IMG/VR virus record: IMGVR_UViG_3300046694_000291
Location: 1 to 64,000 of that record
Length of the DNA stretch: 64,000 nucleotides
Strand: one strand, 5' to 3'
Source: a virus
This document shows positions 38,029 to 46,973 of this stretch, piece by piece (the first letter of the stretch is position 1; the number at the start of each line of letters is the position of its first letter). The notes under the pieces are model-generated. The model was not told where the DNA came from. It did not search any database and was given only the letters and a program-made list of their open reading frames with translations. The position numbers and the translations under genes are program-made.

Positions 38029-38787
38029 ATGACCACGGAGTACATCGAGACCAGGATGATCCCGCTCAGTGAGCTGACCCTGTTCCCGGGCAACGCCCGG
38101 CGGGGCAACCGGAAGAAGCTCCTGGAGTCCCTGGAGGCCAACGGCCAGTACCGCTCCCTGATCGTGCGGGACACGGGTGGTGAGCTGATCGTGCTCGCGG
38201 GCAACAACACCATGCAGGCCCTGGAGGAGCGCGGCGACGACCGGGCCCGCTGCGAGGTGGTCGAGTGCGATGATCAGACCGCGCTCCGGGTCAACCTGGT
38301 CGACAACAAGGCCAACGACGAGGCCACCTACGACGACCGGGCGCGCGCCGAGCTGCTCGGCATGCTGGACGGGCTGGAGGGCACCGGCTACGACGAGGAA
38401 GAGGTCGACACGCTGGTCGCCCGGTTCGAGGAGGAGGAGTTCACCGAGGTCGCCGAGCCGGAGGTCGCCGAGTTCAACGACGACGCCGAGGAGCGCCAGG
38501 CCCGGGTCCGCTCCCACGGCGGGGACGACAGCAAGACCATGGAGTCCCGGGGTATCCGGGACATCTTCATCCCCCTGCCGGTGGCACAGGCCGACGAGCT
38601 GGGACGTCTGATCATGAAGCTGCGTGAGACCTGGGGCGCGGCACCACAGGGCGAAGTGCTGCTCAAGGCGGCACGGGTGGCGCTCGGGGTAGCGGTCCAC
38701 GCCGGGGACAACCGGGCCGAGGCACCTCGGCCGGACGAGCTGATGAGCGCGGCCGAGGTCGTGTTCGACCCCCAGGACCCCGAGTGA
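38029..38787 (+). CDS. ParB-like N-terminal domain protein, 252 aa
   Basis: ATG 38029 with GAGAGGAACAGC upstream. SELTLFPGNARRGNRKKLLE, SLEANGQYRSLIVRD and LIVLAGNNTMQALEERGDDR give the ParB/Srx nuclease-type order (GNNTMQAL in place of the usual GHRRWRA). DNKANDEATYDDRARAELLG follows, as in phage ParB proteins linked to base-modification loci. Possible role: site recognition or a regulator or nuclease step. Overlaps the next gene by 4 bases. The second ParB-like protein of the window (other: 21699-22547). Confidence 0.7.
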   Translation: MTTEYIETRMIPLSELTLFPGNARRGNRKKLLESLEANGQYRSLIVRDTGGELIVLAGNNTMQALEERGDDRARCEVVECDDQTALRVNLVDNKANDEATYDDRARAELLGMLDGLEGTGYDEEEVDTLVARFEEEEFTEVAEPEVAEFNDDAEERQARVRSHGGDDSKTMESRGIRDIFIPLPVAQADELGRLIMKLRETWGAAPQGEVLLKAARVALGVAVHAGDNRAEAPRPDELMSAAEVVFDPQDPE

Positions 38788-39878
38788 TCGAGCTGACCGA
38801 GGGCATGGACTTCCGGCGCATCGAGCTGCGTCAGGAGGTCTTCCTGCGCTTCTACGAGTGGAGCGTGAAGTACAACAGCTTCCCCGGCGGGGTGCACTAC
38901 GTGCTCCCGTACGTGGCCGAGGCCCTGGAGCTGGACACAGAGAGCCGTTACTGGCTGGCCTGGCTCAACGCCAACACCCAGAACCCTGTCACCTCCCTCC
39001 TGCTCCTCCAGGCCGCCCCCCGGCCCCGGGACTGGAAGGCGGCCGTCGACTTCTGGCGCGCCAACTACCGCTCGCTCGACTGGGACACCGACCGCCGGTA
39101 CCACAAGGCCCGCTTCGAGGACGCGCTCACCGGCTATGCCTCGGCCACGGACTGCTCCTGCTCCATGCCGCAGCACCGGTACTTCCGCTCGGCCGGGGGC
39201 GACTGGACCGGCTGGTGGGAGCGGGCGTTCGCTCTGCCGACCATGGGCCGTCTGAGCACGTGGTCGTACCTGGAGTACCTGCGCATCCTGCTCGGCCCGG
39301 CTGTCGTGCCCGACGCCGACACGCTGATGGTCGAGGACATCCAGGGCAGCCGGTCGCACCGCAACGGGCTCGCACTCGTGCTCGGGCACGACCACCTGAT
39401 CGTGGACAAGCAGCTCGGTCGGCCCGGCATCACGGACGCGGTCTACGACCGGGACGTGCTGGAGTACCTGGGCGAGGAGGCGCACAGTCTGTTCTCCGTG
39501 GCGCAGCAGCGCATCGGGGCCGGGGCCGACCTGCTCTCCCTGGAGTCCGCTCTCTGCACGTACAAGAGCTGGCACAAGCCCAACCGCCGCTACCCCGGCG
39601 TCTACAACGACATGCTGTACAACCGGCTGGTGGGGGCGGAGAACAGGTTCGGCTACCGGTTCGGTCTCATCTGGGAGGCACGGGCCGCGTCCCTGCCGGA
39701 GCGCCTGCTGCTGGAGAAGCAGACGTACGACCCGGGCCTGAGCCCGGTCAAGCAGAACTGGTACCTCCAGACGGGCCAGGTCATCAACATGACGGAGGAC
39801 TGGTCATGCTTCCGGAACGACTTCGAGCAGAAGGTGGCGCTCCACGAGTTCGGAAACCGGGGCCGTCCGTGGATCTGA
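38784..39878 (+). CDS. Amino-acid:DNA transferase-like (aGPT-Pplase/ADDT-type) protein, 364 aa
   Basis: ATG 38784. RRIELRQEVFLRFYEWSVKY, YVAEALELDTESRYWLAWLN, ANTQNPVTSLLLLQAAPRP and the later GYASATDCSCSMPQHRYF resemble enzymes that couple amino acids or amines to activated hydroxymethyl-pyrimidines in phage DNA. I place it there by pattern and by neighbours (kinase, PLP enzyme, TET/JBP-like oxygenase), not by search. If right, it forms the bulky base group. A wholly different family remains possible. Confidence 0.55.
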   Translation: MIELTEGMDFRRIELRQEVFLRFYEWSVKYNSFPGGVHYVLPYVAEALELDTESRYWLAWLNANTQNPVTSLLLLQAAPRPRDWKAAVDFWRANYRSLDWDTDRRYHKARFEDALTGYASATDCSCSMPQHRYFRSAGGDWTGWWERAFALPTMGRLSTWSYLEYLRILLGPAVVPDADTLMVEDIQGSRSHRNGLALVLGHDHLIVDKQLGRPGITDAVYDRDVLEYLGEEAHSLFSVAQQRIGAGADLLSLESALCTYKSWHKPNRRYPGVYNDMLYNRLVGAENRFGYRFGLIWEARAASLPERLLLEKQTYDPGLSPVKQNWYLQTGQVINMTEDWSCFRNDFEQKVALHEFGNRGRPWI

Positions 39879-39886
39879 GGCACTGG

Positions 39887-40735
39887 ATGAGCCCGGTGCA
39901 GGAGCGCGACGGCCGCTGGTACAAGCGCGAGGACCTCTGCGCCCTCCCCGCCGGAGTCAACGGCGCCAAGCTCCGCGCCTGCGACCACCTGATCCGGCAG
40001 GGCGCCGCAGCGGGCAAGACCCGCGTCATCTCCGCCGCCTCGGTCCTGAGCCCGCAGAACGCCATGGCCTCGGTGCTCGCGCGCCGGTACGGCATGCGCT
40101 GCACGGTCGTGCTCGGAGGGGTCGGCCCCGGCTCCTGGCGCAAGCACACCGCCGTCCAGGTCGCCATCGACCACGGCGCCACCTTCGACTTCATCCGGGT
40201 GGGGTACAACCCGGCGCTCCAGCGGCGCGCCCGGGACCTGCATGAGCTGGACCCGCAGGCCTACTGGCTCCAGTACGGCATCACCACCCCCGAGGACGCC
40301 TCGGCCCGGGAGCTGCGCGCCTTCCACCAGATCGCCGCAGACCAGGTCGCCAACCTGCCCGAGCAGATCAAGACGTTGGTCATCCCGTTCGGCTCGGGCA
40401 ACACGGCCGCCGGGGTGCTCATGGGCCTGAACCAGCACCGTCCCCCGGCCCTGGAACGTGTCGTGCTCGTCGGCATCGGGCCCGACCGGCGCCGCTGGCT
40501 GCGCGACCGCTTCGACTTCATGGGCGTGAGCCTGCCGGTGTTCCGTCACCTCGATCTGCACGGCACCGGCTACGCCCAGTACTCGGACAAGATGCCTGGC
40601 CAGGCCGATGGCATCGTGCTCCACCCGACCTACGAGGGCAAGGTCGTCCGCTACCTGGACGAGAAGGCACCCGACTGGTGGGTGCGCAGGGACGGCACCA
40701 CTTGTCTCTGGATCGTAGGAGGGCCGCTCAAGTGA
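39887..40735 (+). CDS. Fold-type II PLP-dependent enzyme (ACC deaminase/cysteine synthase-like), 282 aa
   Basis: ATG 39887 has GAGG six bases upstream; GTG 39869 is an alternative. WYKREDLCALPAGVNGAKLR contains the PLP lysine (NGAKLR); ISAASVLSPQNAMASVLARR is the substrate-binding Ser/Asn loop; IPFGSGNTAAGVLMGLN is the phosphate-binding glycine loop. HPTYEGKVVRYLDEK and TCLWIVGG close the fold. Beside a putative amino-acid:DNA transferase, it probably remodels the attached amino acid on the base. Confidence 0.8.
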   Translation: MSPVQERDGRWYKREDLCALPAGVNGAKLRACDHLIRQGAAAGKTRVISAASVLSPQNAMASVLARRYGMRCTVVLGGVGPGSWRKHTAVQVAIDHGATFDFIRVGYNPALQRRARDLHELDPQAYWLQYGITTPEDASARELRAFHQIAADQVANLPEQIKTLVIPFGSGNTAAGVLMGLNQHRPPALERVVLVGIGPDRRRWLRDRFDFMGVSLPVFRHLDLHGTGYAQYSDKMPGQADGIVLHPTYEGKVVRYLDEKAPDWWVRRDGTTCLWIVGGPLK

Positions 40736-40818
40736 TCGAGTGCCGTTGCCCCCGCTGGCCGACCCCGGCCGAGGGCCACCGCCATAACTGCCCGATGAAG
40801 ATCCTGGAGAGTCAGTGA
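40732..40818 (+). CDS. Tiny Cys/His zinc-knuckle-like peptide, 28 aa
   Basis: GTG 40732 overlaps the PLP-enzyme stop (GTGA). The 28-residue peptide holds C-x-C, H-x-H and a final C (CRCPRWPTP, EGHRHNCP), enough for one zinc. It is coupled to the following gene (TGATG). Too short for a family search by eye, but its position in a tight operon supports it. Confidence 0.45.
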   Translation: MIECRCPRWPTPAEGHRHNCPMKILESQ

Positions 40819-40961
40819 TGACCAAGCAGAAGACCCTCGTACCGATGTCGCCGGAGCGCCGGGCAGCCGTCTACGCCCGGACCAACGGCACCGACCAGCG
40901 CCTGACCCCGGCGCAGGACCGCCGCATCCGCAAGGCAGCCCGGAAGGCGCAGCGCTCATGA
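40818..40961 (+). CDS. Very small basic peptide, 47 aa
   Basis: ATG 40818 overlaps the previous stop; ATGA overlap with the next gene. Basic, helical (QDRRIRKAARKAQRS at the C-terminus); may bind nucleic acid. No family. Confidence 0.45.
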   Translation: MTKQKTLVPMSPERRAAVYARTNGTDQRLTPAQDRRIRKAARKAQRS

Positions 40962-41119
40962 CGAAAGCAGGCACCCACGGAACCAAGGTCAAGCGCCTCG
41001 CACGCGAACTCCAGAAGCGCGAAGAGATCCCGTACACCGAGGCGTTGCGGCGCGTACTGGCCGCAGGCCCGAAGGAGAGTCCAGTGGTGAACCTCAGTCC
41101 GACCAAGGCGCAGCGATGA
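40958..41119 (+). CDS. Very small basic helical peptide, 53 aa
   Basis: ATG 40958 overlaps the previous stop; its own stop overlaps the ATG of the papain-like gene. KVKRLARELQKREEIPYTEA is an amphipathic basic helix, then a short tail. No family recognised. Confidence 0.45.
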   Translation: MTKAGTHGTKVKRLARELQKREEIPYTEALRRVLAAGPKESPVVNLSPTKAQR

Positions 41120-41658
41120 CCTACCTTCCGCAGCCCGGGGACATCGGGCTCACCGTCATCACTGGCTGGGGGCGGTTCATCCGCCTCGGCCAGTGGCTCA
41201 ACGGGGACGGCTTCGCCGACTATGAACACGCCTTCGTCGTGTCCGAGTCCAGCAGCAAGTTCCAGGACAAGATGATCGTGGAGGCGATGCCCGGCGGGGC
41301 GCAGCACGTGCGTAACTGGCACGACCCGGAGCACACGGTCTACCTGCGCTGCCCCGACCGGTACCGGGAGGCGGTCGCTGCCTCGGCCCGGGGGTTCGTG
41401 GGCGTGCCGTACTCCGTGGCCGACTACTTCGCGCTCGCCGCGCACCGGCTGCACATCCCCGCGCCCCACCTCAAGAAGTTCGTCCGCAGCTCCGGCCACA
41501 TGATCTGCTCCCAGCTCGCCGACACTGCGGCGGCCGAGGGCGGCTGGCACCTGTTCGAGGACGGCCGCTGGCCCGGGGACGTCACGCCCGGCGACCTCTA
41601 CCGGCTGTACCAGGCGCAGCGCGCTCAGCGCATGAGGACCGGGGACGTGTCACGGTGA
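41116..41658 (+). CDS. Permuted papain-like (YiiX/NlpC-type) amidase or acyltransferase-like protein, 180 aa
   Basis: LPQPGDIGLTVITGWGRFIR at the start; then YEHAFVV (His, res. ~36-42), VEAMPGGAQHV, VYLRCPDRYREAVA, GVPYSVADYFALAA and GHMICSQLAD (Cys ~137). The His-before-Cys order is that of permuted NlpC/P60 proteins (YiiX/YaeF, LRAT-like), which hydrolyse or form amide/acyl bonds. It sits inside the modification operon, not with the lysin, so a role in base modification or peptide-bond chemistry is possible. Confidence 0.65.
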   Translation: MTYLPQPGDIGLTVITGWGRFIRLGQWLNGDGFADYEHAFVVSESSSKFQDKMIVEAMPGGAQHVRNWHDPEHTVYLRCPDRYREAVAASARGFVGVPYSVADYFALAAHRLHIPAPHLKKFVRSSGHMICSQLADTAAAEGGWHLFEDGRWPGDVTPGDLYRLYQAQRAQRMRTGDVSR

Positions 41659-41912
41659 CTGAGGATTGGAAGCGCTACGTCGTCACGGCAGGGGATCTGC
41701 GTGCGCAACTCTCCGCTGTACCCGATGACACCCCCGTCATCCTGAGCAAGGACGCGGAGGGCAACAGCTACTCGCCGCTCAGCTCGGTGGACGCGATCCA
41801 TGTCTACGAGCCTGAGAGCACCTGGTCCGGTGAAGTGCGCGACACCACGGACCCGGACTATGAGGCGGACCCCGGGGACACCCGGGTCGTACTGCTGGGA
41901 CCGGTGAACTGA
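41655..41912 (+). CDS. Hypothetical small beta-rich protein, 85 aa
   Basis: GTG 41655 overlaps the previous stop (GTGA). KRYVVTAGDLRAQLSAVPDD, TPVILSKDAEGNSYSPLSSV, THEN an acidic loop and TRVVLLGPVN. The pattern resembles small DUF-type phage proteins; no family is recognised by me. Coupled to the P-loop kinase (TGATG). Confidence 0.52.
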   Translation: MTEDWKRYVVTAGDLRAQLSAVPDDTPVILSKDAEGNSYSPLSSVDAIHVYEPESTWSGEVRDTTDPDYEADPGDTRVVLLGPVN

Positions 41913-42508
41913 TGATCAACAACCTGCTCTACCTCGTGGGCCCGCCGGGCGTCGGCAAGTCCACCGTCGCCCGGGAGCTGACCTCCGGCTGGGACAAGGA
42001 GGTGATGCGCTCGGTCCCCGTGCCGCACACCCGGCTGCTGCACCCCAGCACGCGCCGGATGCTCGGGCTGGAGCTGGGCGTGCCCCGGGAGCAGTTCCCC
42101 GGCACCGACACCCTCGCCATGGACATCTCGCCCCGCGCGCTCGCCTTCCTGTCCACGGTGCTCGCCCCGTTCGCCCTCGGAGAGGGCTCACGGCTGGCTA
42201 CGCGGCCGTTTCTGGGCGAGCTGGCACGGGCGGGCGTCGCAGTCACGCTCGTGCGCCTGACGGCAGACGAGGAGCTCCTCACCGCGCGCTGGCAGGGCCG
42301 GGGAGCCAAGCAGAACCCGAGCTGGCGCAAGGGCGCGGCCACGCGGTCCGACCGGCTGGCCGACTGGTTCCTCACCCAGACCTCGGAGCACCGCACCGGC
42401 TTCCGCACCTACCTCGACCTCGACGCCACCGAGGCCACCCCGGCCGAGCTGGCCGACAGCATCCGGGACCGCTTCCCTCTCATCGACCTGAGAGAATCAG
42501 CGGCATGA
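41912..42508 (+). CDS. P-loop nucleotide kinase-like protein (candidate 5-hydroxymethylpyrimidine DNA kinase), 198 aa
   Basis: Walker A GPPGVGKST at res. 10-18; LVRLTADEELLTARWQGRGA gives a kinase Walker B/LID-like arrangement, with GAKQNPSWRKGAATRSDRLA supplying LID-type arginines; a C-terminal YLDLDATEATPAELADSI follows. The length is normal for small kinases. In known thymine hypermodification pathways, P-loop kinases activate the hydroxymethyl group before amino-acid transfer. The neighbours fit that role; the substrate is inferred. Confidence 0.68.
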   Translation: MINNLLYLVGPPGVGKSTVARELTSGWDKEVMRSVPVPHTRLLHPSTRRMLGLELGVPREQFPGTDTLAMDISPRALAFLSTVLAPFALGEGSRLATRPFLGELARAGVAVTLVRLTADEELLTARWQGRGAKQNPSWRKGAATRSDRLADWFLTQTSEHRTGFRTYLDLDATEATPAELADSIRDRFPLIDLRESAA

Positions 42509-42711
42509 TTCGACGAGCCGTGTTCGTGCTGCTGTCCCCGGCGGTGTTCCTGCCGTTCGGGCTGCTGGCCGTGTGGTCGGGGCTGCGCAGCGTCGGGTGG
42601 TGGCTGAGCACCGGGGTGTGGAAGCTCCCCGAAGAGTTGCCGCCGTCCCGCCTCGACGCGCTGGGTGTCCGGGTCTGGAACAGGCTCTCCTCCTGGACGG
42701 AGGCTTCATGA
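42505..42711 (+). CDS. Small membrane protein, 68 aa
   Basis: ATG 42505 overlaps the kinase stop (ATGA). One long hydrophobic region (RAVFVLLSPAVFLPFGLLAV) and a Trp-rich amphipathic part (GLRSVGWWLSTGVWKLPEEL). Its place between kinase and oxygenase is odd. No family recognised. Confidence 0.5.
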   Translation: MIRRAVFVLLSPAVFLPFGLLAVWSGLRSVGWWLSTGVWKLPEELPPSRLDALGVRVWNRLSSWTEAS

Positions 42712-43601
42712 TCAGCATCCGTGCCCGCACCCGGGTCCCCCAGGCAGAGCTGGACCTCAAGGTCGGCAAGGTGCTCGGCCCGGACAGCTTCAACGTTCTC
42801 ATGACCGGGCCGACCCGCGTCCTCCAGCCCAACGGCAAGCTGCTGTGCGTCTACCTGCCGGGGGCGATGAAGGGCTTCGTCACCGAGGAGCAGTACCAGA
42901 TCCTCCACGGCCTGCGCAGCCAGATGACCAACGCCCGGGGCGCGGCGTCCGGGTCGACCGCTGTGCGCGCCGGAGCGCAGAAGCGGCAGTACTACATGCA
43001 CGTCAGTAGCAACATCATCGGGGCCATCGACCCCATCAGCACGTACAAGTACTGCCGCCTGACCTCCTGGACCGGCGCGAACCTGCCGAGCTGGAAGGCG
43101 CTCCAGCCCGCCCTTAAGCGGGTGGGCGACCAGCTCCACACCCACGTGCCGGAGCGGTACGACGCGCAGATGGAGGAGATCGAGCAGACGCACCCGGACT
43201 GGGTCGTACCCGGCACCCCGTTCACCACCATCACGGTCAACAACACCTACCCGACCGGCATGCACACCGACAAAGGCGACCTCGACAAGGGCCTGAGCAC
43301 GATCTTCACCCTGCGCCGGGGCAGCTACACCGGGGGCACCTTCCTCTTCCCCGAGTTCCGCATCGGGGTCGACATGCAGGACAACGACCTGATCCTGATG
43401 GACGCGCACCAGTGGCACGCCAACACGGCCATCACCTGCGCCTGCGGCCGTAAGGTCACCCGGTACTGCGAGGAGTGCGGGGCCGAGCGGATCAGCGTGG
43501 TGAGCTACATGCGCACCAACATGACCCGCTGCGCGAGCGAGGCAGAGGAGATCAAAAGGGCCCAGGATCACCGCGAGAAGTTCAAGGGCGCGGGCCGTTA
43601 G
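42708..43601 (+). CDS. TET/JBP-family 2-oxoglutarate/Fe(II) dioxygenase-like protein, 297 aa
   Basis: The jelly-roll iron site can be read in the C-terminal half: GMHTDKGD (H-x-D, res. ~186-188), TIFTLRRGSYTGGTFLFPEF, then DAHQWHANTAI (second His, ~235) and RISVVSYM (2OG-binding Arg, ~261). VNNTYPTGMHTDKGDL and GGTFLFPE suit the TET/JBP clade, which hydroxylates the 5-methyl of thymine or methylcytosine in DNA. A CACGRKVTRYCEECGAE insertion may bind zinc. It would give 5-hydroxymethyl bases, the entry point for the other operon enzymes. Confidence 0.75.
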   Translation: MISIRARTRVPQAELDLKVGKVLGPDSFNVLMTGPTRVLQPNGKLLCVYLPGAMKGFVTEEQYQILHGLRSQMTNARGAASGSTAVRAGAQKRQYYMHVSSNIIGAIDPISTYKYCRLTSWTGANLPSWKALQPALKRVGDQLHTHVPERYDAQMEEIEQTHPDWVVPGTPFTTITVNNTYPTGMHTDKGDLDKGLSTIFTLRRGSYTGGTFLFPEFRIGVDMQDNDLILMDAHQWHANTAITCACGRKVTRYCEECGAERISVVSYMRTNMTRCASEAEEIKRAQDHREKFKGAGR

Positions 43602-43622
43602 CGTTCCTGGGAGGTTAGGATC

Positions 43623-44261
43623 ATGGTCACTCCGTACGACTCCGCCGATCATGCCCGGGTAGAAGCCCGCAGGTGGAAGGCCATCTCTCTGGCCAACCGG
43701 GGTCTCACGCACCGCATGGTCGCCGAGCAGATGGAGGCTGACTACGCGCCGGGCCTCTCCCTGGAGCAGCGCACCGCTCAGGTGAGCGTCGACATCACCC
43801 GAGCGCTCAAGGTCTACCGCAAGCGCGTGGACCAGGGCATCGAGGAGAAGCTCACCGCCGCGACCCTGCGCCTCAACGAGGTCCGCCGTCGGCTGTACGC
43901 GGTCATCGTGGCGGAGCACTACGTGCTCTACCAGGGCGAGATCGTCAAGGACAAGGAGGGCCGCCCTCTCCGGGACCACGGTCCCGTGCTCGCGGCGCTC
44001 GCTCAGCTCCGTGCCCTGGAGGAGCAGCAGGCCAAGCTGGAGGGCACCAACGCCCGGGAGAAGATCGATGTCGCGCTCGGCCGCCGGGTCGAGGAGGAGG
44101 CCACGGACGTGGTCGAGGCGATCCTCGCCGGATTCAGTGCCGTGCCCGAGCTGGAGCCCGCCGTACGGCAGCGCGTGCTGGAGGCCGCCGGTGCGCACCT
44201 GCGCGCCCTGGAGGCTGGGCCGGGCGACGACGGGATTACGGACGCGGAGATCGTGGAATAG
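43623..44261 (+). CDS. Putative terminase small subunit, 212 aa
   Basis: ATG 43623 with GGGAGGTTAGGATC upstream. N-terminal HTH-like part (RRWKAISLANRGLTHRMVAE), a central coiled-coil-like region and EEQQAKLEGTNAREKIDVAL, a pattern seen near the C-terminus of actinophage small terminases (AKLEGLDAP-like). Large terminase is 3 kb downstream. Would recognise the packaging site. Assigned on pattern and context; another HTH regulator is possible. Confidence 0.5.
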   Translation: MVTPYDSADHARVEARRWKAISLANRGLTHRMVAEQMEADYAPGLSLEQRTAQVSVDITRALKVYRKRVDQGIEEKLTAATLRLNEVRRRLYAVIVAEHYVLYQGEIVKDKEGRPLRDHGPVLAALAQLRALEEQQAKLEGTNAREKIDVALGRRVEEEATDVVEAILAGFSAVPELEPAVRQRVLEAAGAHLRALEAGPGDDGITDAEIVE

Positions 44262-44274
44262 ACCGGGAGTCAAC

Positions 44275-44311
44275 AGGCCCTGGACGGTCACCCATGCCCC
44301 GTCCAGGGCCT
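44275..44311 (+). terminator. 13-bp perfect hairpin after the putative small terminase
   Basis: AGGCCCTGGACGG (44275-44287) pairs with CCGTCCAGGGCCT (44299-44311), loop 11 bases, followed by TTCGTC. It closes the modification/terminase unit. Confidence 0.7.
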
Positions 44312-44342
44312 TCGTCTGCGGTATACCTATACCAGCTCCCCG

Positions 44343-44525
44343 CAGCCCGGAATGTCTGATTTAGTAAAACCACTCCCTGACCTGGGTGACTGCGAACTCG
44401 GAGTGGGTGGCCCAGGCGTACCACCGGGCTCAAGTTCCCTCCTGAGAAGGGAACCTCGTCCCCTCGCTACTCTACGGACCGGTAACCAGGGCCAGTTGTT
44501 ACGCTCCGGACCCGTATAAGCATGT
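44343..44525 (+). repeat. Recurrent intergenic promoter/operator cassette, copy D
   Basis: Rightward: AATGTCTGATTTAGTAAAAC (TTTAGTAAA at 44360-44368), CTGCGAACTCG, the hairpin box GTTCCCTCCTGAGAAGGGAA (44434-44454; its arms differ from copy A at paired positions, keeping the stem), CTACGGACCGGTAACC, GTTGTTACGCTCCGGACCCG and CGTATAAGC. It lacks the TTTA-N2-TAAA copy near the -10 that copies B and C have. The gene at 44556 follows. Confidence 0.68.
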
Positions 44526-44555
44526 CAACCGATGTATGACCGAGGAAGGCAGACC

Positions 44556-44864
44556 ATGAGCGAAGTGCCCGGGTTCCACTACCCGTCCGAGACCGAGCGG
44601 GACCCGGTCCTGCCCCGGACCATGGGCGACCCGATCGTCCTGTCCGAGCCGCAGTACGAGGAGATCACCGCCGAGAGGGAGCAGGTCGACCTGGAGCCGT
44701 TCCGGGACTTCGAGTTCGACCTCCAGACCAACCGCCTGCGCGTGGCCGGGTACAGCCCCGAGGAGGCGGCCGAGATGCTGCGCATCTACCGCGAGCACCT
44801 CCGGCTCATGGCCGAGAACGCGCAGCTCTTCATGGCCGAACTGTCCCAGGCGGCAGAGACGTGA
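44556..44864 (+). CDS. Hypothetical acidic helical protein, 102 aa
   Basis: ATG 44556 follows TGACCGAGGAAGGCAGACC and promoter cassette copy D. Acidic; C-terminal half is helical (GYSPEEAAEMLRIYREHLRL, LFMAELSQAAET). A short soluble protein of unknown function, in its own transcription unit. Confidence 0.58.
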   Translation: MSEVPGFHYPSETERDPVLPRTMGDPIVLSEPQYEEITAEREQVDLEPFRDFEFDLQTNRLRVAGYSPEEAAEMLRIYREHLRLMAENAQLFMAELSQAAET

Positions 44865-45019
44865 CCTCCATGTTTGGCCGGACACCGGTTTAGGTAAATA
44901 CTCACCAGTGTCCCGGGCCGCAGGAGGCGATGACCTTGCGGAGGTCGGTGACCACAACAGATGCCCTCGGGGGCAAGAGGCCCGGGGGCATCTTCCAATT
45001 CCCGCCCAAGGACCATCCG
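44865..45019 (+). promoter_or_regulatory. Leader with operator-like palindrome and attenuator-like hairpin before the HTH regulator
   Basis: TTTAGGTAAA lies at 44888-44897. A 12-bp stem with one G-U pair, GATGCCCTCGGG/CCCGGGGGCATC (44960-44971 with 44981-44992), is followed by TTCC-rich sequence. The layout (operator, hairpin, then AAGGACCATCCG and ATG 45020) suggests control by attenuation or a terminator that must be passed. Confidence 0.5.
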
Positions 45020-46922
<1,903 letters not shown>

Positions 46923-46940
46923 TCTGGCCGTGCTCACTCC

Positions 46941-46973
46941 GCAGCCCCGGGGAAGTCCACGCTCCGGGGCTGC
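46941..46973 (+). terminator. 10-bp hairpin after the lysin gene
   Basis: GCAGCCCCGG (46941-46950) pairs perfectly with CCGGGGCTGC (46964-46973), 18 bases after the lysin stop. Confidence 0.65.
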
